Assembly: GCA_963580285.1 (NCBI GenBank) | Contig: OY757016.1 | Span: forward strand, 46,993,228 to 47,057,227 | Length of the DNA stretch: 64,000 nucleotides | Direction: 5' to 3' | Source of the DNA: Lucinisca nassula | Taxonomy: Eukaryota; Mollusca; Bivalvia; Lucinida; Lucinidae | Shown here: positions 47,401-58,434 of the stretch, in pieces | Layout: each line of letters begins with the position of its first letter | Position numbering within the stretch: the first letter of the stretch is position 1 | The notes under the pieces: generated by a model | What the model saw: only the letters and a program-made list of their open reading frames with translations | Told to the model about the DNA's origin: nothing | Databases searched by the model: none | Made by a program: the position numbers and the translations under genes

Positions 47401-48060
47401 TTGCTGTTTGCATACACAATAAAACTTAAGACAGTTTACAAGCAGCTTCAGACAGAGGACATGGTGTCATGCCCCTGCTTGTGCAAATGCATTGCATTAC
47501 ATTAAGCAACATTCAGAAGTACTCTAAGAATCCTTTATGCACAACATAACTCAAATTTGTATTCCACAAGTTTGTACTATATTATCATATTCTCCCCTCC
47601 AACAGAGTTTTCTCCAAAAATGGCAACCTCATAAAAATCAAAAACCTCAAAGTGTCCAATAAATAATCTATAAATAGCTAAAAGGCTTAGTAACTGCGTT
47701 TTTATTGCATTTTTATTATCCACTTTAAAACCGATAAATCACACTCCAACTTTTCGAAGATTTTAATGAAAAACTTTCACTCCTTCACACAAAGTTGTAT
47801 TTCACAAACATTTCCGAGGCAGAGGTGTTTCCACAATAAAACATGGGTGCAGATATTTCACTGACCAAATAATACAGTATTTAAATCTCCTTTTGAAAGT
47901 TATATAGATTTTCCCAAATATAATCCTTAACTCTTGCAAATCTCTAATGACCTCATAATATATATGTTTGACCAAGTCATGTATCAAAAGGTAACAATAT
48001 TTAGATTTTTTAAACAAGTATGGAATTAAAAAATGAAGTTACAACCAAAGTCTGACTACT
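47401..48060. other. Unassigned stretch
   Basis: About 660 bp, AT-rich. No repeat family or convincing exon. Confidence 0.35.
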
Positions 48061-48089
48061 TTTAACTATGAGCCGGGGCACAGCATTTC

Positions 48090-49424
48090 CGCCCAGCAAA
48101 GAATCAGATCAGCCTACGAATCCAAAGAGTCTGAACAGGGACTTCGCTTGCTGCATGAAGGAGCATTGGGCCCTTAACTGTCCCTAGGAGCAGTCTGATC
48201 TTGGTGCAAACTGTTTACAAACAAGAATTCTGCCGAAGGCTATGTCACGCCTGTGGTGGTGCAAAGTCAATGAACCATGAAATTTAGGCCAAGGTCAAAC
48301 ACTGATGCTTGCATAAAAAGTGCCATTCCTAGATGCAAGCTTGTACTAAGTATCATTAATGAAGCTGTAATAGTTCTTGAAAAATGAACTTAAACATTAG
48401 GCTGAACATAGGGTTGATGCAATAGTTAACTAAGTCAGTGAACCATGAAATTTAGATCAAGGTCAAATATGGATGCTTCCACTATAGTTGTCATCCCTAG
48501 AAACAAGTATGTACTAAGTATCATTAATAAAGCACTTACAATTTTGAAATGAACTTGACCATTAGGGTGAACGCTAGGGTGGTTTCAATATTTCACAAAG
48601 TCAGTGAACCATGAAATGTAGGTCAAGGTCAAATATTGATGCTTGCATTAAAGTTGCCATCCCTAGATACAAGTTTGTACCAAGTATCATTAATGAAGCT
48701 CTTAAAGTTTTTGAGAAATGAACTTGTCTATTAGGGTGAACCCTAGGATGGTCACAGTATTTTACAAAGTCAGTGACCCATAAAATGTAGGTCAAGGTCA
48801 AATATGCTTGCATTTAAGTTGCTATCCCCAGATACAAGTTTGTACCAAACATCATTAATGAAGCTCTAATAGTTCTTGAGAAATGAACTTGACCATTATG
48901 GTGAACGCTAGGGTGGTCACAATATTTTACAAAGTCAGTGAACCATGAAATGTAGGTCAAGGTCAAATATGGATGCATGCATTTAAGTTGCTATTCCCAG
49001 ATACAAGTTTGTACAAAGTATCATTAATGAAGCTCTTATAGTTCTTGAGAAATTAAACTTGACCATTAGGGTGAATGCTAGGGTGGTCGCAATATTTAAC
49101 AAAGTCAGTGAACCATGAAATGAAGGTCATGGTCAAATATGGATGCTTGCATTTAAGTTGCCATTCCAAGATACAAGTTTTTTCCAAGTATCAATAATGA
49201 AGCTCTTATAGTTCTTGAGAAATGTCAACTTGACCATTAGGATGAACGCTTGAGTGGTAGTAAATGTTGATGCCTTGACAAACGGATGAACAGACAGATG
49301 GACGGATGGAAAACCAGACACCTATACCGTGCCATGCTAATAGCAGGCACGACAAAAATGGCTTCAGTTACCAGCAGACGACAAAGCAGACAACAACTGT
49401 TGTGATTGGCATTTGAAGGGTTAA
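48090..49424. mobile_element. Collar-type MITE (L-like) interrupted by T element 5
   Basis: Left part GGAGCAGTCTGATCTTGGTG CAAACTG. Right part AGCAGACGACAAAGCAGACA ACAACTGTTGTGATTGGC and GAAGGGTTAA at 49424. Together they match the right half of MITE-L. The break lies in an A-run. Confidence 0.5.
48221..49358 (+). mobile_element. T element 5, inserted in a MITE
   Basis: Starts ACAAG, a short GCC-GAA-GGC hairpin, then TATGTCACGCCTGTGG. About seven units of 145-150 bp (CAGTGAACCATGAAATGTAG, GTCAAGGTCAAATATGGATG, CAAGTTTGTACCAAGTATCA, AATGAAGCTCTTATAGTTCT, TGACCATTAGGGTGAACGCT). A GACAGATGGACGGATGG tract follows. It ends ATAGCAGGCACGACAAAAA, with CAGGCACGAC pairing with GTCACGCCTG. Most units have AGGTCAAGGTCA. 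Confidence 0.65.
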
Positions 49425-49497
49425 GAATGAGTCTGCTCTGCCTCATTGTATGTAGTAGGAGATTCCATTCAGTACAAAATGGGCTTGATCTGAAAAT

Positions 49498-49730
49498 TTA
49501 ACCCTTGAGATACCAATCACAACAATTGTCATCTGCTTTGTCATCTACTGTTTACTTTAAAAGTCATTGCAGAAAACAGTGTGGACCCAGATCAGACTGC
49601 TCTTAGATCTAGGACCCCCCTTGGACCAGTCTTATCATGCTCCACACTGTTTGCCTGTGTAGCCAAAGATTTTTTAAAATTCAGCAGACAACATCAACAG
49701 ACAACATTTCCAGATGCAGTTTTTCTTGGG
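49498..49730. mobile_element. MITE-L copy 3
   Basis: TTAACCCTTGAGATACCAAT, TTTGTCATCTACTGTTTAC, collar GTGTGGACCCAGATCAGACT, an altered centre (CTTAGATCTAGGACCCCCC), CACACTGTTTGCCTGTG, GCAGACAACATCAACAGACA. The right terminus (TTCTTGGGATAATC) has decayed. Confidence 0.65.
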
Positions 49731-50098
49731 ATAATCTTTAGCTATACTAATGCCATTAGAATAGTGTACCTTATAAACCACTATATTTGATTAAAAGCAT
49801 AAAAATTGTCACAACTAATCCCTTTAATTGTGGCATTGTGTATCAGCAATAACCTTTTGATTTACTTAAGGGAAAACTGATACACCTGTCTGATTTTCTG
49901 CCATTATTTTCCAAGGGAGATAATTTCTTGACTCCTTTCTATCTATCTTCTTATACTGAGTCGGTCATATTTGGCCATTACCTCAGTTGGGTGCGTAGCT
50001 AAATTTAGAATTTAGCTTAAAAAAAAAAAAAAAAAGAGAAGTCACTGGATGAGTCCTTAAAACTATTTACAATCTGAATAACGCATACCTCTGAGTCT
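49731..50098. other. Mixed stretch
   Basis: TATCTATCTTCTTATACTGA GTCGGTCATATTTGGCC (about 49945-49985) is repeated in inverted orientation at 58580-58630. An A-run of 18 lies at about 50019. No gene. Confidence 0.35.
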
Positions 50099-50103
50099 CA
50101 ATC

Positions 50104-50505
50104 TTACACTGTATGGGCTTTGAACTCCTCTGCAGTCTTAGCATTCATCACAGAAGAGGGAAGACTATTCCACTGGGGAATAGTCCTAGGGAAGAAGGAA
50201 TTTTTCAGGGCATCACTGTAGGACTGGTACCTGTGATACTGTGAGTTGTTTACTTTTGATGCCCTTGTTCGAGTTGAAACTGTCACAGGGGTCAAGTATT
50301 TATCTTTATTAACGGCCACTGTACCTGAATGTATCTTATAGAAGAAGGTTAAAGAGGACTGCTCACGACGGGCCTCTAGGGACGGTCATTCTAGCTCGTT
50401 AAGCATGTCACCGACGCTGCTTCTATTGCCCCATCGTCGGCAGGTCCATCGAGCAGCTGTCCTCTGCACCTTCTCCACCTGCTGAATCTGCGTTTTAACA
50501 TAGGG
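50104..50505 (-). pseudogene. Non-LTR retrotransposon ORF2 C-terminus, truncated
   Basis: Minus-strand peptides in order: QIQQVEKVQRTAARW (about 50490), GNRSSVGDMLNELE, an in-frame stop, PSLEARREQSSLTFFYKI, and KNSFFPRTIPQWNSLPSSV (about 50200). These are the conserved thumb/C-terminal motifs of CR1/jockey-type LINE proteins, the same class as the LINE at 7207. The RT palm is absent. Confidence 0.8.
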
Positions 50506-50566
50506 ATGCCAAATGGGTTTGCTTTCCTTTGAAATGGGCCCCTTTGGAAAAAGGATCTACCCATAA

Positions 50567-50750
50567 CCCATTTTTTCCTGGAAACCCATATTAGGGATAT
50601 AGGCAAACAGTGCACACCCAGATCAAACCACATGGTATAGCGTTGAATCAGAGTCTGCACTTTTTGCTAACAGGATTTTCCGCCAAAATAGAATAAAAAC
50701 ACCCCTTAAATGACAAATGGACTTGTCCAACATATAACAATGGAAGCGTT
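50567..50750. mobile_element. MITE-J copy, reverse orientation
   Basis: AACCCATTTTTTCCTGGAAA, GGCAAACAGTGCACACCCAG ATCAAACC, GTCTGCACTTTTTGCTAACA, ACACCCCTTAAATGACAAAT GGACTTGTCC, ACATATAACAATGGAAG. Diverged, with a poor palindrome. Confidence 0.6.
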
Positions 50751-51109
50751 CACCAATATATGAGCTAAATGAAAGAATTTGCTCCTTTAATAGGAGAACA
50801 TTCTTTCAATTGAGGGTAATCGGTTATTGACAAGGGAAATAAAAATACTTTTGAAAAAGTTATCTCCACTTCAAATATGTTTATTCACCTTAAAGCTACT
50901 CCCTTTCATTACTAATCCACTGTCAACTGTTCAAATAGCGTAAAACTAAATGATCATTCTTAAAATGAGAATATACATTGTAAAATAATTTCTTTATTTG
51001 TAATATGTACATGTTTCCATAGGCTATTTTCCCTTTATGTAGAAAGGCTGAGATAAAGCCAAATCAAAACTGAAAAAAGTGTTTAACTTGGTTACCAAGA
51101 AAAATTAAA
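50751..51109. other. Unassigned stretch
   Basis: About 360 bp, AT-rich. No supported feature. Confidence 0.35.
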
Positions 51110-52555
51110 AACAAGTGGGCAATGATGGTCCTGGATCGCTCACCTGATCCATATTGTACAAATGAAATTGTAGGTAATATATGGTAGAGTAGAGGGTTTG
51201 AGCAATTTTGGTTGACCCAAGGAGGTTTTTATAATTTTAGCCATCTTGTTCATCCAAGCATAACAGGTTAAGAGGGTCACCCAAGGAACATTCCTGTGAC
51301 ATCACGTGAACAAGTCCTGAAATGAAGACCCCCTTAACTCCACTTCATATAGAGAAAACTGGGGTTTATGAGGGTATACATTATTTTTCTTATTTCTACT
51401 CCAAGACATGGGTTGTGGGTACTCGTTAGAACCATCTCAATGAGGCACTTCTAACGAGCACAACAACCTATGTTTTGAGCATTGGTAAGAAAAGTATAAC
51501 AGATTTTCATCAGAAAAGTTGCCATTTAGGAGATATGAAAAATGCACTATGTTACAAGGGTGTGTTATCGTAATGAAATTAATTTGAAATCCATCCAATG
51601 GTTAAGCAGGAGAAATTGTTTAAAATTTTTCTATTATTAGCTCTAGCGGCCACCTTTTTCATCCCAGCAGAATTGTTTGAACAATTTTAATAGAGGGTCA
51701 CCCGAGAAACATTCCTGTGCAATTATTTTGAAATCCATCCAATGGTTAAGGAGAAGAAGTCGTTTAAAGGTCTTTGTATTTTTAGCTCTGGAGGCCATTT
51801 TGGTCATTTGAGCAGAACGCTTTGAGCAATTTTGGTATGAAATCACCTTAGAAACATTCCTGTGAAATTATTTCCAACTCCATCCACTGGTTAAGCAGCA
51901 GATGTCATTTAAAGGTGTTTGTATTTTGGCTCTGGTGGCCATCTTGTTCATCAGAGAGGAATAGTTTGAGCAATTTTGGTAGAGGGTCACCAAAGGAACA
52001 TTCCTGTGAAATTATTTCGAACTCCATCCACTGGTTAAGGAGGAGAAGTCTTTTAAAGGTTTTTCTATTTTTAGCTCTGGTGGCCATCTTGTTCATCCAT
52101 GCGGATGGCTTGAGCAATTTTAGGAGATTGGGTCACTCGAGGAACATTCCTGTGAAATTATATCGAAATCAATCGACTGGTTAAGGAGCAGAAGTCTTTT
52201 AAAGTTTTTTTTTCTATTTTTAGCTGTGGTGGCCACCTTGTTCATCCGAGCAGAGCAGTTTGAGCAATTATGGTAGAGGGTCCATCAAGGAACATTCTTG
52301 TGCAGGTATTTCAAAATCCATCCAATAGTTAAGGAAGAGAAGACTTTTAAAGATTTTTCTATTTTTAGCTCTGGCAGCCATCTTGTTCATCCGAGCGGGA
52401 CATTTTGTGCAATTTTGGTTGATGGTCACCCAAGGAACATTCCTGTAAAATTATTTTGAAACCCATCTACTGATTAAATGGAAGAAGTCATTGAAAGGTT
52501 TTTCTATTTTTAGCTCTGGCAGGCATCTTGTTCATCCGAGCCTAATCATTCTTTG
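51110..52555 (+). mobile_element. T element 4, right end lost
   Basis: Starts AAACAAG, GTGGGCAATGATGGTCCTGG, ATCGCTCACCTGATCC. About eight units of 137-140 bp (TTTTTAGCTCTGGTGGCCAT, CTTGTTCATCCGAGC, GAGCAATTTTGGTAGAGGGT, CACCCAAGGAACATTCCTGT, GAAATTATTTCGAAATCCAT, GGTTAAGGAGGAGAAGTC). A MITE-A sits at 51292 within the second unit. It stops near 52555 where another MITE-A begins, so the pairing 3' stem is not present. Confidence 0.55.
51292..51575. mobile_element. MITE-A copy 6, inside T element 4
   Basis: ATCACGTGAACAAGTCCTGA to ATGTTACAAGGGTGTGTTATCG (end GGGTGTGTTATCG). Interrupts the unit between TCCTGTGA and AATGAAATTAATTTGAAATC. Confidence 0.8.
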
Positions 52556-52559
52556 GAAC

Positions 52560-52858
52560 TATACATTACGATAGCACACCCGTGCGACATAGTGAATTTT
52601 TCACATCTCCAAAATGGCTACATTTCTGATGAAAATCTGTGATGATGTTATCTTATTTATACAGCAAACATAGGTTTTGGGTACATGTTAAAACTGCCTC
52701 TTTGAGGTGGTTCTAAAAGAGGCAGTTCTAACAAGTACCCACAACCTATGTCTTGGAGCAGAAATAAGAAACATAATCAGCACCTCATAAACCCGAGTTT
52801 TCTCTATACAAAGTGGGATTTAGGGGGTGTTCATTTCATGGACTTGTTCAAGTGATGT
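52560..52858. mobile_element. MITE-A copy 7, opposite orientation
   Basis: TACGATAGCACACCCGTGCG ACATAG to GACTTGTTCAAGTGATG. The hairpin apex contains an extra AAGAGGCAGTTCTAA. Together with copy 6 it fixes the family's ends: (CGATA)GCACACCCGTGCGAC and GACTTGTTCACGTGATG. Confidence 0.8.
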
Positions 52859-53169
52859 ATCTATCATCATGCCCAATATGATTGTATGGATTGGAAAATA
52901 TGAGTTCCAAAAAAACTTTAACCATTCGACTGCTAATACGATTGGCAGACGGCATTTTCAGTGTTTGTTTTTTACTTATTTTTCGGCTTGGCATTACATG
53001 TGAATCATCTGCTAAGCAGACAACCTTATTTACAAAAATAGTATAACGATGCATCGGACCATCGATGCATTGCGATAGGCACTGGGCCGATAGTACTGCA
53101 TCGATGGTAAAGTCAAACATCGATGACTACTGCCGATAGTTTTTTGAACTATAGATGGTTTCGATAGTT

Positions 53170-54220
53170 TTCTATATCACAAGTTTTTTTTTCAGATAAT
53201 TCTCGAAGTTGTTTTCATTCTTAAATATGTTCTTTATTACAACCTGCCTTTTGAACCTGGTCAAGCATAAAATGTATATTGTCCTAATTGTAGTCCAATA
53301 ATCTCCTGTGCCCGTGGGAGTCAACGTCTGTTTGCAACGGTTGCTTGTCACGAGATAAGGGCAATAAAATTACAGCCGAATCGTGATTTGGCGGTATCCT
53401 ACAGGTACATGGTGCTTATGCATCCTATTTGTTATGCATTATGCACTTAACACCCAATGTCAGTATTGAGTCAGTACGCTGAATATTCCTTCATTGAACT
53501 GGTAAATTTACAGCTTTCTGAAGCACATTTTTACAGTAAACACTTTAATGTTAATTGACATGGACGACCAGGCATATTTTGATTACGCTAATCTGTGTCT
53601 GTAAGCTAGTGATATGAAAAGCGATAACTAACGTGTGTTTACACAGTGGTATATATTATCAAAGGGTGCCACCCACATTAGCACTTGAAGCATGGGAAGT
53701 GCGCATGTGTCATTACCACTTCAAAAGGTGCAAAAAATTGTTCTGGTTGATGTTTTAGAGGCTTCTTATTTTGTCAATAGCAGACATCAAAGGAAATGAA
53801 ATACGTGTCGTCCTGCAAAGAACATTTATAATTTGGGCATCCAGACATGCCCAGGGCTCAAGCTAGAGGGCGACTCAGGCGAAAAAGTCGCCCTGTTGGG
53901 GCTCACTTCGCCGACTTTGACGCTGAAAGCAAAAAAAACTTCGCCCTGAAATTTCGCCCATTTTTTTTTTTTTGGTGTCTTCCTTGTGAATAGTAACGGT
54001 AAACTGACAAGGTGACGTTAATCCTTCGATCCACTAGTGTCAGAAATCTCAGTTAATTACACTGAACAAAGCTAACTGTTTATTCTGCACTTCATGCAAG
54101 TTTGGTACGGTTATGTAATTTAATTCTAACCGTTAGCTCATGCCCTCGAGCCACTTGCAACAAGCTTAGTAGTCTTGAACTGTCATAAATCTCGGCTGAT
54201 TGCACAAAGTTTTTATTGCA
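53170..54220. other. Unassigned stretch
   Basis: At 53868-53965 a GGGCGACTCAGGCGAAAAAGTCGCCC-type hairpin (arms GGGCGACT / AGTCGCCC) and GACTTTGACGC...CTTCGCCCTGAAATTTCGCCC resemble part of the transposon at 13995-14085. The rest shows nothing I can name. Confidence 0.35.
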
Positions 54221-54221
54221 A

Positions 54222-55023
54222 TAAGTTACACAAGATTATGTTAAACGCTTGATAGAGGACCCTGAGTACAGGTGTACACGGTGCCAAGGAACTGCACGCC
54301 CCTTAGATGGCAGACCACAGAGGGAAGTTCAAGTCGGATCAGACAAGCTGGAGGTTGTAGCTTCCTTCTGCTACCTAGGTGATATGCTCTCTGCAGGGGG
54401 TGGTTGCGACCTTTCAACTACGTCACGTGTGAAAACAGCCTGGAAGAAATTCAAGGAGTTGCTACCAGTTCTCTCTTCCCGCCACCTCTCGTTCAAGACA
54501 CGTGGCCGTGTGTATAGCTCTTGTGTGCGGAGCGCAATGCTCCATGCCAGTGAGACATGGCCATTGACAAAGCCAAACCTCCAACGTCTACAGCGAAATG
54601 ACAGGGCAATGATCCGACAGATCTGCAATGTCAAGCCACAGGACACTGTCACCATCAGGTCCAGTGAGTTACTGGAGCGTCTTGGCATTGAGGACCTGGA
54701 CCTCATCTTGAAAGAGAGAAGACTTCGCTGGTATGGACATGTGGAACGCTCCAACGGTGCAATCAAGACTGCCTGTGACATACAGGTAAGTGGAAAGCGG
54801 GGGCCAGGAAGGCCCAAGATGACCTGGAAGCAGCTAACAGAAAGAGATTGCAGAGAATGGAAGCTCTCTGCTATCGATCCTCATGATAGACAAGCCTGGA
54901 GATCTGGTGTAAGATCTGCCATGCGTGCAGCAAGCCAGTTACCTGGAAGGGGGCCCACTTATGTGGACGTTGCCCCTGTACCTGCACGTTAATCAAAAAT
55001 CCGTTGATGATGATGATGATGAT
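54222..55023 (+). pseudogene. 5'-truncated RTE-like LINE, RT C-terminal region
   Basis: Plus-strand frame with no disabling change in the surviving part: CTRCQGTARPLDGRP, SFCYLGDMLSAGGGCD (about residue 40 of the fragment), LKTRGRVY-like FKTRGRVYSSCVRSAMLHA, LQRNDRAMIRQICNVKPQD, RRLRWYGHVERS and GKRGPGRPKMTW, stop at 54990-54992. This is the conserved C-terminal part of LINE polymerases common in marine invertebrates. The catalytic YADD box lies upstream and is missing, so this is a dead, truncated copy. The 3' end is (TGA)n at 55002-55023, which fits RTE-type elements. Confidence 0.8.
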
Positions 55024-55375
55024 ATGTTATTTAAACTGGTATATTTGTACGGTTAGCTCGTGCCAAAGTCCGGGTGCGGACGTACTTTGTTAAGTACTGT
55101 TGTATACAGTAATAAGATTATTCTAACCGTTGACATTGACACTGCATTAGGATTTAATAATTTTTAAATATAGATGGTTTATTTGTTTCCCCATTGATTT
55201 GTTTGTACATTACTTTTGAAGCCATCAATCGTTTTCATTTTTTTATGGACAACAACAAAAGAAGGTAGCAATTTTTTATTTTGTAAGTGAAAATAATTAT
55301 TACTTGCCGGTAAATATTCAGTAATTATCCAAATTCATAAAAAAATAACAACTGATTTTCATCTAGCGAGGTTGT

Positions 55376-55399
55376 CCCCCCCCCCCCCCCCCCCCCCCC
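55376..55399 (+). repeat. Run of 24 C
   Basis: Uninterrupted C homopolymer. Length may be uncertain in the assembly. Confidence 0.9.
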
Positions 55400-55469
55400 G
55401 CTGTTTCTATAGTCTGTTTTAAAATATAATTGTGACAGGAACTTAGTGAAATGATCCAACTGTTTTACT

Positions 55470-55512
55470 TTATAACACCATTCATTATAACATGGTTGGA
55501 TATAACAAAAGT
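55470..55512. mobile_element. MITE-H-like end
   Basis: TATAACACCATTCATTATAA CATGG and TTGGATATAAC match the left part of MITE-H. A corresponding right end, TGTGTTATAACAAGGTTGAG GTGTA, is at about 56950-56975, which may mark a 1.5-kb relative. The interior between them is unrelated to MITE-H. Confidence 0.4.
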
Positions 55513-55532
55513 TACAGCTTGCCCAAATACAG

Positions 55533-55722
55533 TAAAATTACTATATTAAGACCAGCTTTGGGACAGTTCAAAAGTGGTTTTAAGACTTTTGAACAGTCCC
55601 AAAAGTGGTCTCTGATCAGGGGTCACTGTATGCAGAGACCAGAAAGAAAGAATAACTGCAGCCAACCAAATAAGCATTTTAAAGCAGAATTAGTCTTCAT
55701 TTCAGGTGGTCTTAATTGATAC
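55533..55722. mobile_element. MITE-I copy 4
   Basis: CAGTAAAATTACTATATTAA, hairpin GGGACAGTTCAAAAGTGGTT / GACTTTTGAACAGTCCCA, GGTCTCTGATCAGGGGTCAC, AGGTGGTCTTAATTGATA. Right terminus partly lost. Confidence 0.7.
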
Positions 55723-56309
55723 CCCTATAAAACACACTTTTCTCCAAACACGGGTTTACAGAAGAACTCATTGCATTGTTGTTGTCCGGCGTTAAGCCGC
55801 ACCCACTTCTCCCTACACCCAGCAAACTTCTCCCTATTTTCCCAGGAGAGAGAAGCCACTTCTCCCAACTTTTTTGGGCTAGCTTGGGCCCTGATGCCTA
55901 TACAGCCGAGGAATTAAATCTTGGACATGTATATTCAAAATATGCACAGGAAAATACAGCACAAGAAAACAATTAAAGAAAATAAAAATGTGGTACGAGT
56001 TTCTGTTTATTTGTATTGCGAAAAGATTTTATCAAACAACAAAAGAAATATACAAATGATTTTTGGAAAATCATTTCACAATGAAAATGATGGGCAATTA
56101 GATAAGTTGGCAGATGCAAGAATATCGGGGATGACATTGTAAGGCATGTTCGGCACGTTACTGATGACATCATCGGTCGGTCGGGACGGATTTGGATTTA
56201 AAAATTTCTTAGCCCTGATTTCAATGGTGTTCCATTTAACAAACACATGCGATCGACTGTGTACCGAAACACTGAGACTTTTATTAAAATTTCATCAGAT
56301 TTTCGGTCA

Positions 56310-56395
56310 GAAGATTCAAATCTAACTTCCCATAACACAGGTCCTGGTGTATGAATGTCATTTGACGTGTCACCGGTAACGATTATGTTTCTGAA
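56310..56395 (+). mobile_element. LINE 3' UTR fragment
   Basis: CTAACTTCCCATAACACAGG TCCTGGTGTATGAATGTC and CGTGTCACCGGTAACGATTA match, in the other orientation, the 3' UTR of the LINE at 7207-7290. It is a second, severely truncated copy of that family. Confidence 0.6.
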
Positions 56396-57447
56396 TCCTG
56401 TGCACTGCCGACCTAGTTTCTCAGTTATCTACTACCATTTTTAATGAGGCATATTTCTTTCATTAAAAAGTGTTTGTAACCAGTAAAAATATTTTCTTGA
56501 AAGCTAAATGGTAGTGGATAGAGGTGGATAGAGAACGGAACTTTGCACAATTCCCGACTTATCCTCGGATGTGTTTACACAAATTAAAGCATTCGACTTT
56601 TCCCGCCAAGTGTCTACTATTTTGGTGCCAAAACATAACCATGCATGAGACAATAGAATAGTCCGTTTTGTATTTATATGCATACATCTACCGTTAGATG
56701 TAGCTAATCCGCTTAGGCCCGGAGTGATTTGATTGTGGATTAATTTTATGATTGAGGGATAAATGCAAATTAGAGACATAACCTGATCTTATTTTCACAC
56801 CTTGTCACGCTCAACATGGTAGGCATAACGATAGCGATGGAGGCTTGTGTTTACAGTGTAATAGTAGAATAGACTGATTCATGACAAATACGGTCGGTGT
56901 TTATAACACGATTCGGTTCACTAACACGGTTGGTTTGACCCGAAGTTCTGTGTTATAACAAGGTTGAGGTGTATTTTGTCACTTTTATCACTTGAAGACA
57001 AGCAAAGATTCCATTGCCTTCATGAAGAGCTTACATTTATTTTGATTAAGAAACTGATGTTACATGTACATTCTCAAATGTGAAATGATAAATGTACTTG
57101 GCTACTTCTAATAAAATGAGTTTCCCGGCTCTTCCAGGAGGATTTACACTTAAAGAAAAAAAAATGCTCCTGGGGAGCTGTTTCCTCTTGAAGGGCAGAC
57201 AGAAAAGCAAACAGGAGTTTACAACAGTTATCCTTCTGTGTAAATTACCTTGTTTATTTCTTTTATGCAGATAAAACATATAGAAAAACAGTTTGAAGGT
57301 TTGAATAGTTTTTATATCCATTTTAAACAAGAAAATATGTTTCCAATTGCAGTAGTAGTCAGCAATAGTAATAGTATCGCAATGGTTCTTCTTGCAATGT
57401 TAATACTATCGCAAAAGTCATTTTCTGACTATCGTTACATCCCTAAT

Positions 57448-58430
57448 TTGCAATGAAATATTTCAAAAATCAGATTTTCGTCTGCTCCAATAATTTACAT
57501 AACAGTTGAAGAGTAAACATAAAATTTCTAAATCCGTGACAGGGTATTGCTGAATAAAACTTTGGACCAATATCTATCTTCAAACCAAATATGAACCAAA
57601 CCCATCATATTGGCTTGGAAAATATGAGCTCTAAATAACTTTAACATTAAAAATTTCTAAGTTTGTGACCTTGACCTCAAGGTTAGGGGCATATGCCAGG
57701 GTATATTGCTGAATAAACACTGCACCTTTATCTACCAACATACCAAACATGAACCAATTCCATCATATGGTTTGGAAAAAATGAGCTGTTAAAAAACTCT
57801 AACATAAAGATTACTAAGTCACAGACCTTGACCTTGCAGTTACTTACTGCTGAATAAAACTTTGGACCTATAACATCAAACCAAAGATGAACCAAATCCA
57901 TCTTATTGTTTGGCAAATATGAGCTGTAAGTCTGTGACCTTGACCCTGAGGTCACAAGAATGGGCGGGGGTATTGCTGAATAAAACTTCGTACTTATATC
58001 TATCATCATACCAAATATGAACCAAATCCATCCTATGGTTTTGTAAATATGCACTCTAAAAAAACTTTAACACTTAAAATTTCGAAGTCCATGGCCTTGA
58101 TCTTGAGGTCATGGGCATGGATGCGAGTACTGCAGAATAAAATTTCTGACCTATATCTATCATCACACCAAATGAGAACTAAATCCATCCTATAGTTTGG
58201 AAATTATGTGCTCTTAAAAGACTTTAACATAGAAATTTCTAGGTCTGTGAACTTGACCTTGAGGTAATGGGCATGGGTGCAGGTATTGCTGAATAAAACC
58301 TTGAACCAATATCTATCATCATACCAAATCTGACCAAAATCCACCATACAGTTTTGAAAGTATGTGCTCTAAAAACTTTAAATATGGACAACAACACAGA
58401 CTGATGCCAACACCAATGCCAATGTTTTCA
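57448..58430 (+). repeat. T element 6: tandem core related to T element 1
   Basis: About six units of 145-150 bp (TATTGCTGAATAAAACTTTG, ATATCTATCATCATACCAAA, TATGAACCAAATCCATC, GTGACCTTGACC). The units match those at 25600-26150. An ending like that of T element 1 (GATGCCAACACCAATGCC) is at 58400. I could not find the ACAAG start. Confidence 0.65.
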
Positions 58431-58434
58431 GTTT

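Larger units (their letters stand above)
53045..57447. mobile_element. Possible old hAT element, mostly overwritten
   Basis: Left: TAGTATAACGATGCATCGGA CCATCGATGCATTGCGATAGG. Right: AATACTATCGCAAAAGTC ... GACTATCGTTACATCCCTA. ATCGATGCATCG-type and TAACGAT/ATCGTTA ends are familiar from hAT elements. However, the ends match only in part, no 8-bp duplication is visible and no transposase is recognisable, so this remains a guess. Confidence 0.25.

Noticed and set aside
46565..47419. Overlapping minus-strand open frames (up to 164 codons, Cys/His/Ser-rich)
   Set aside because: They lie wholly in a minisatellite, three frames are open at once, and the peptides are just translations of the repeat unit.
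54371..54817. 148-codon minus-strand open frame
   Set aside because: It is the antisense shadow of the LINE polymerase fragment on the plus strand.
53045..57447. Complete hAT transposon
   Set aside because: The ends match only partly, no 8-bp duplication or transposase was found. Listed only at low confidence.
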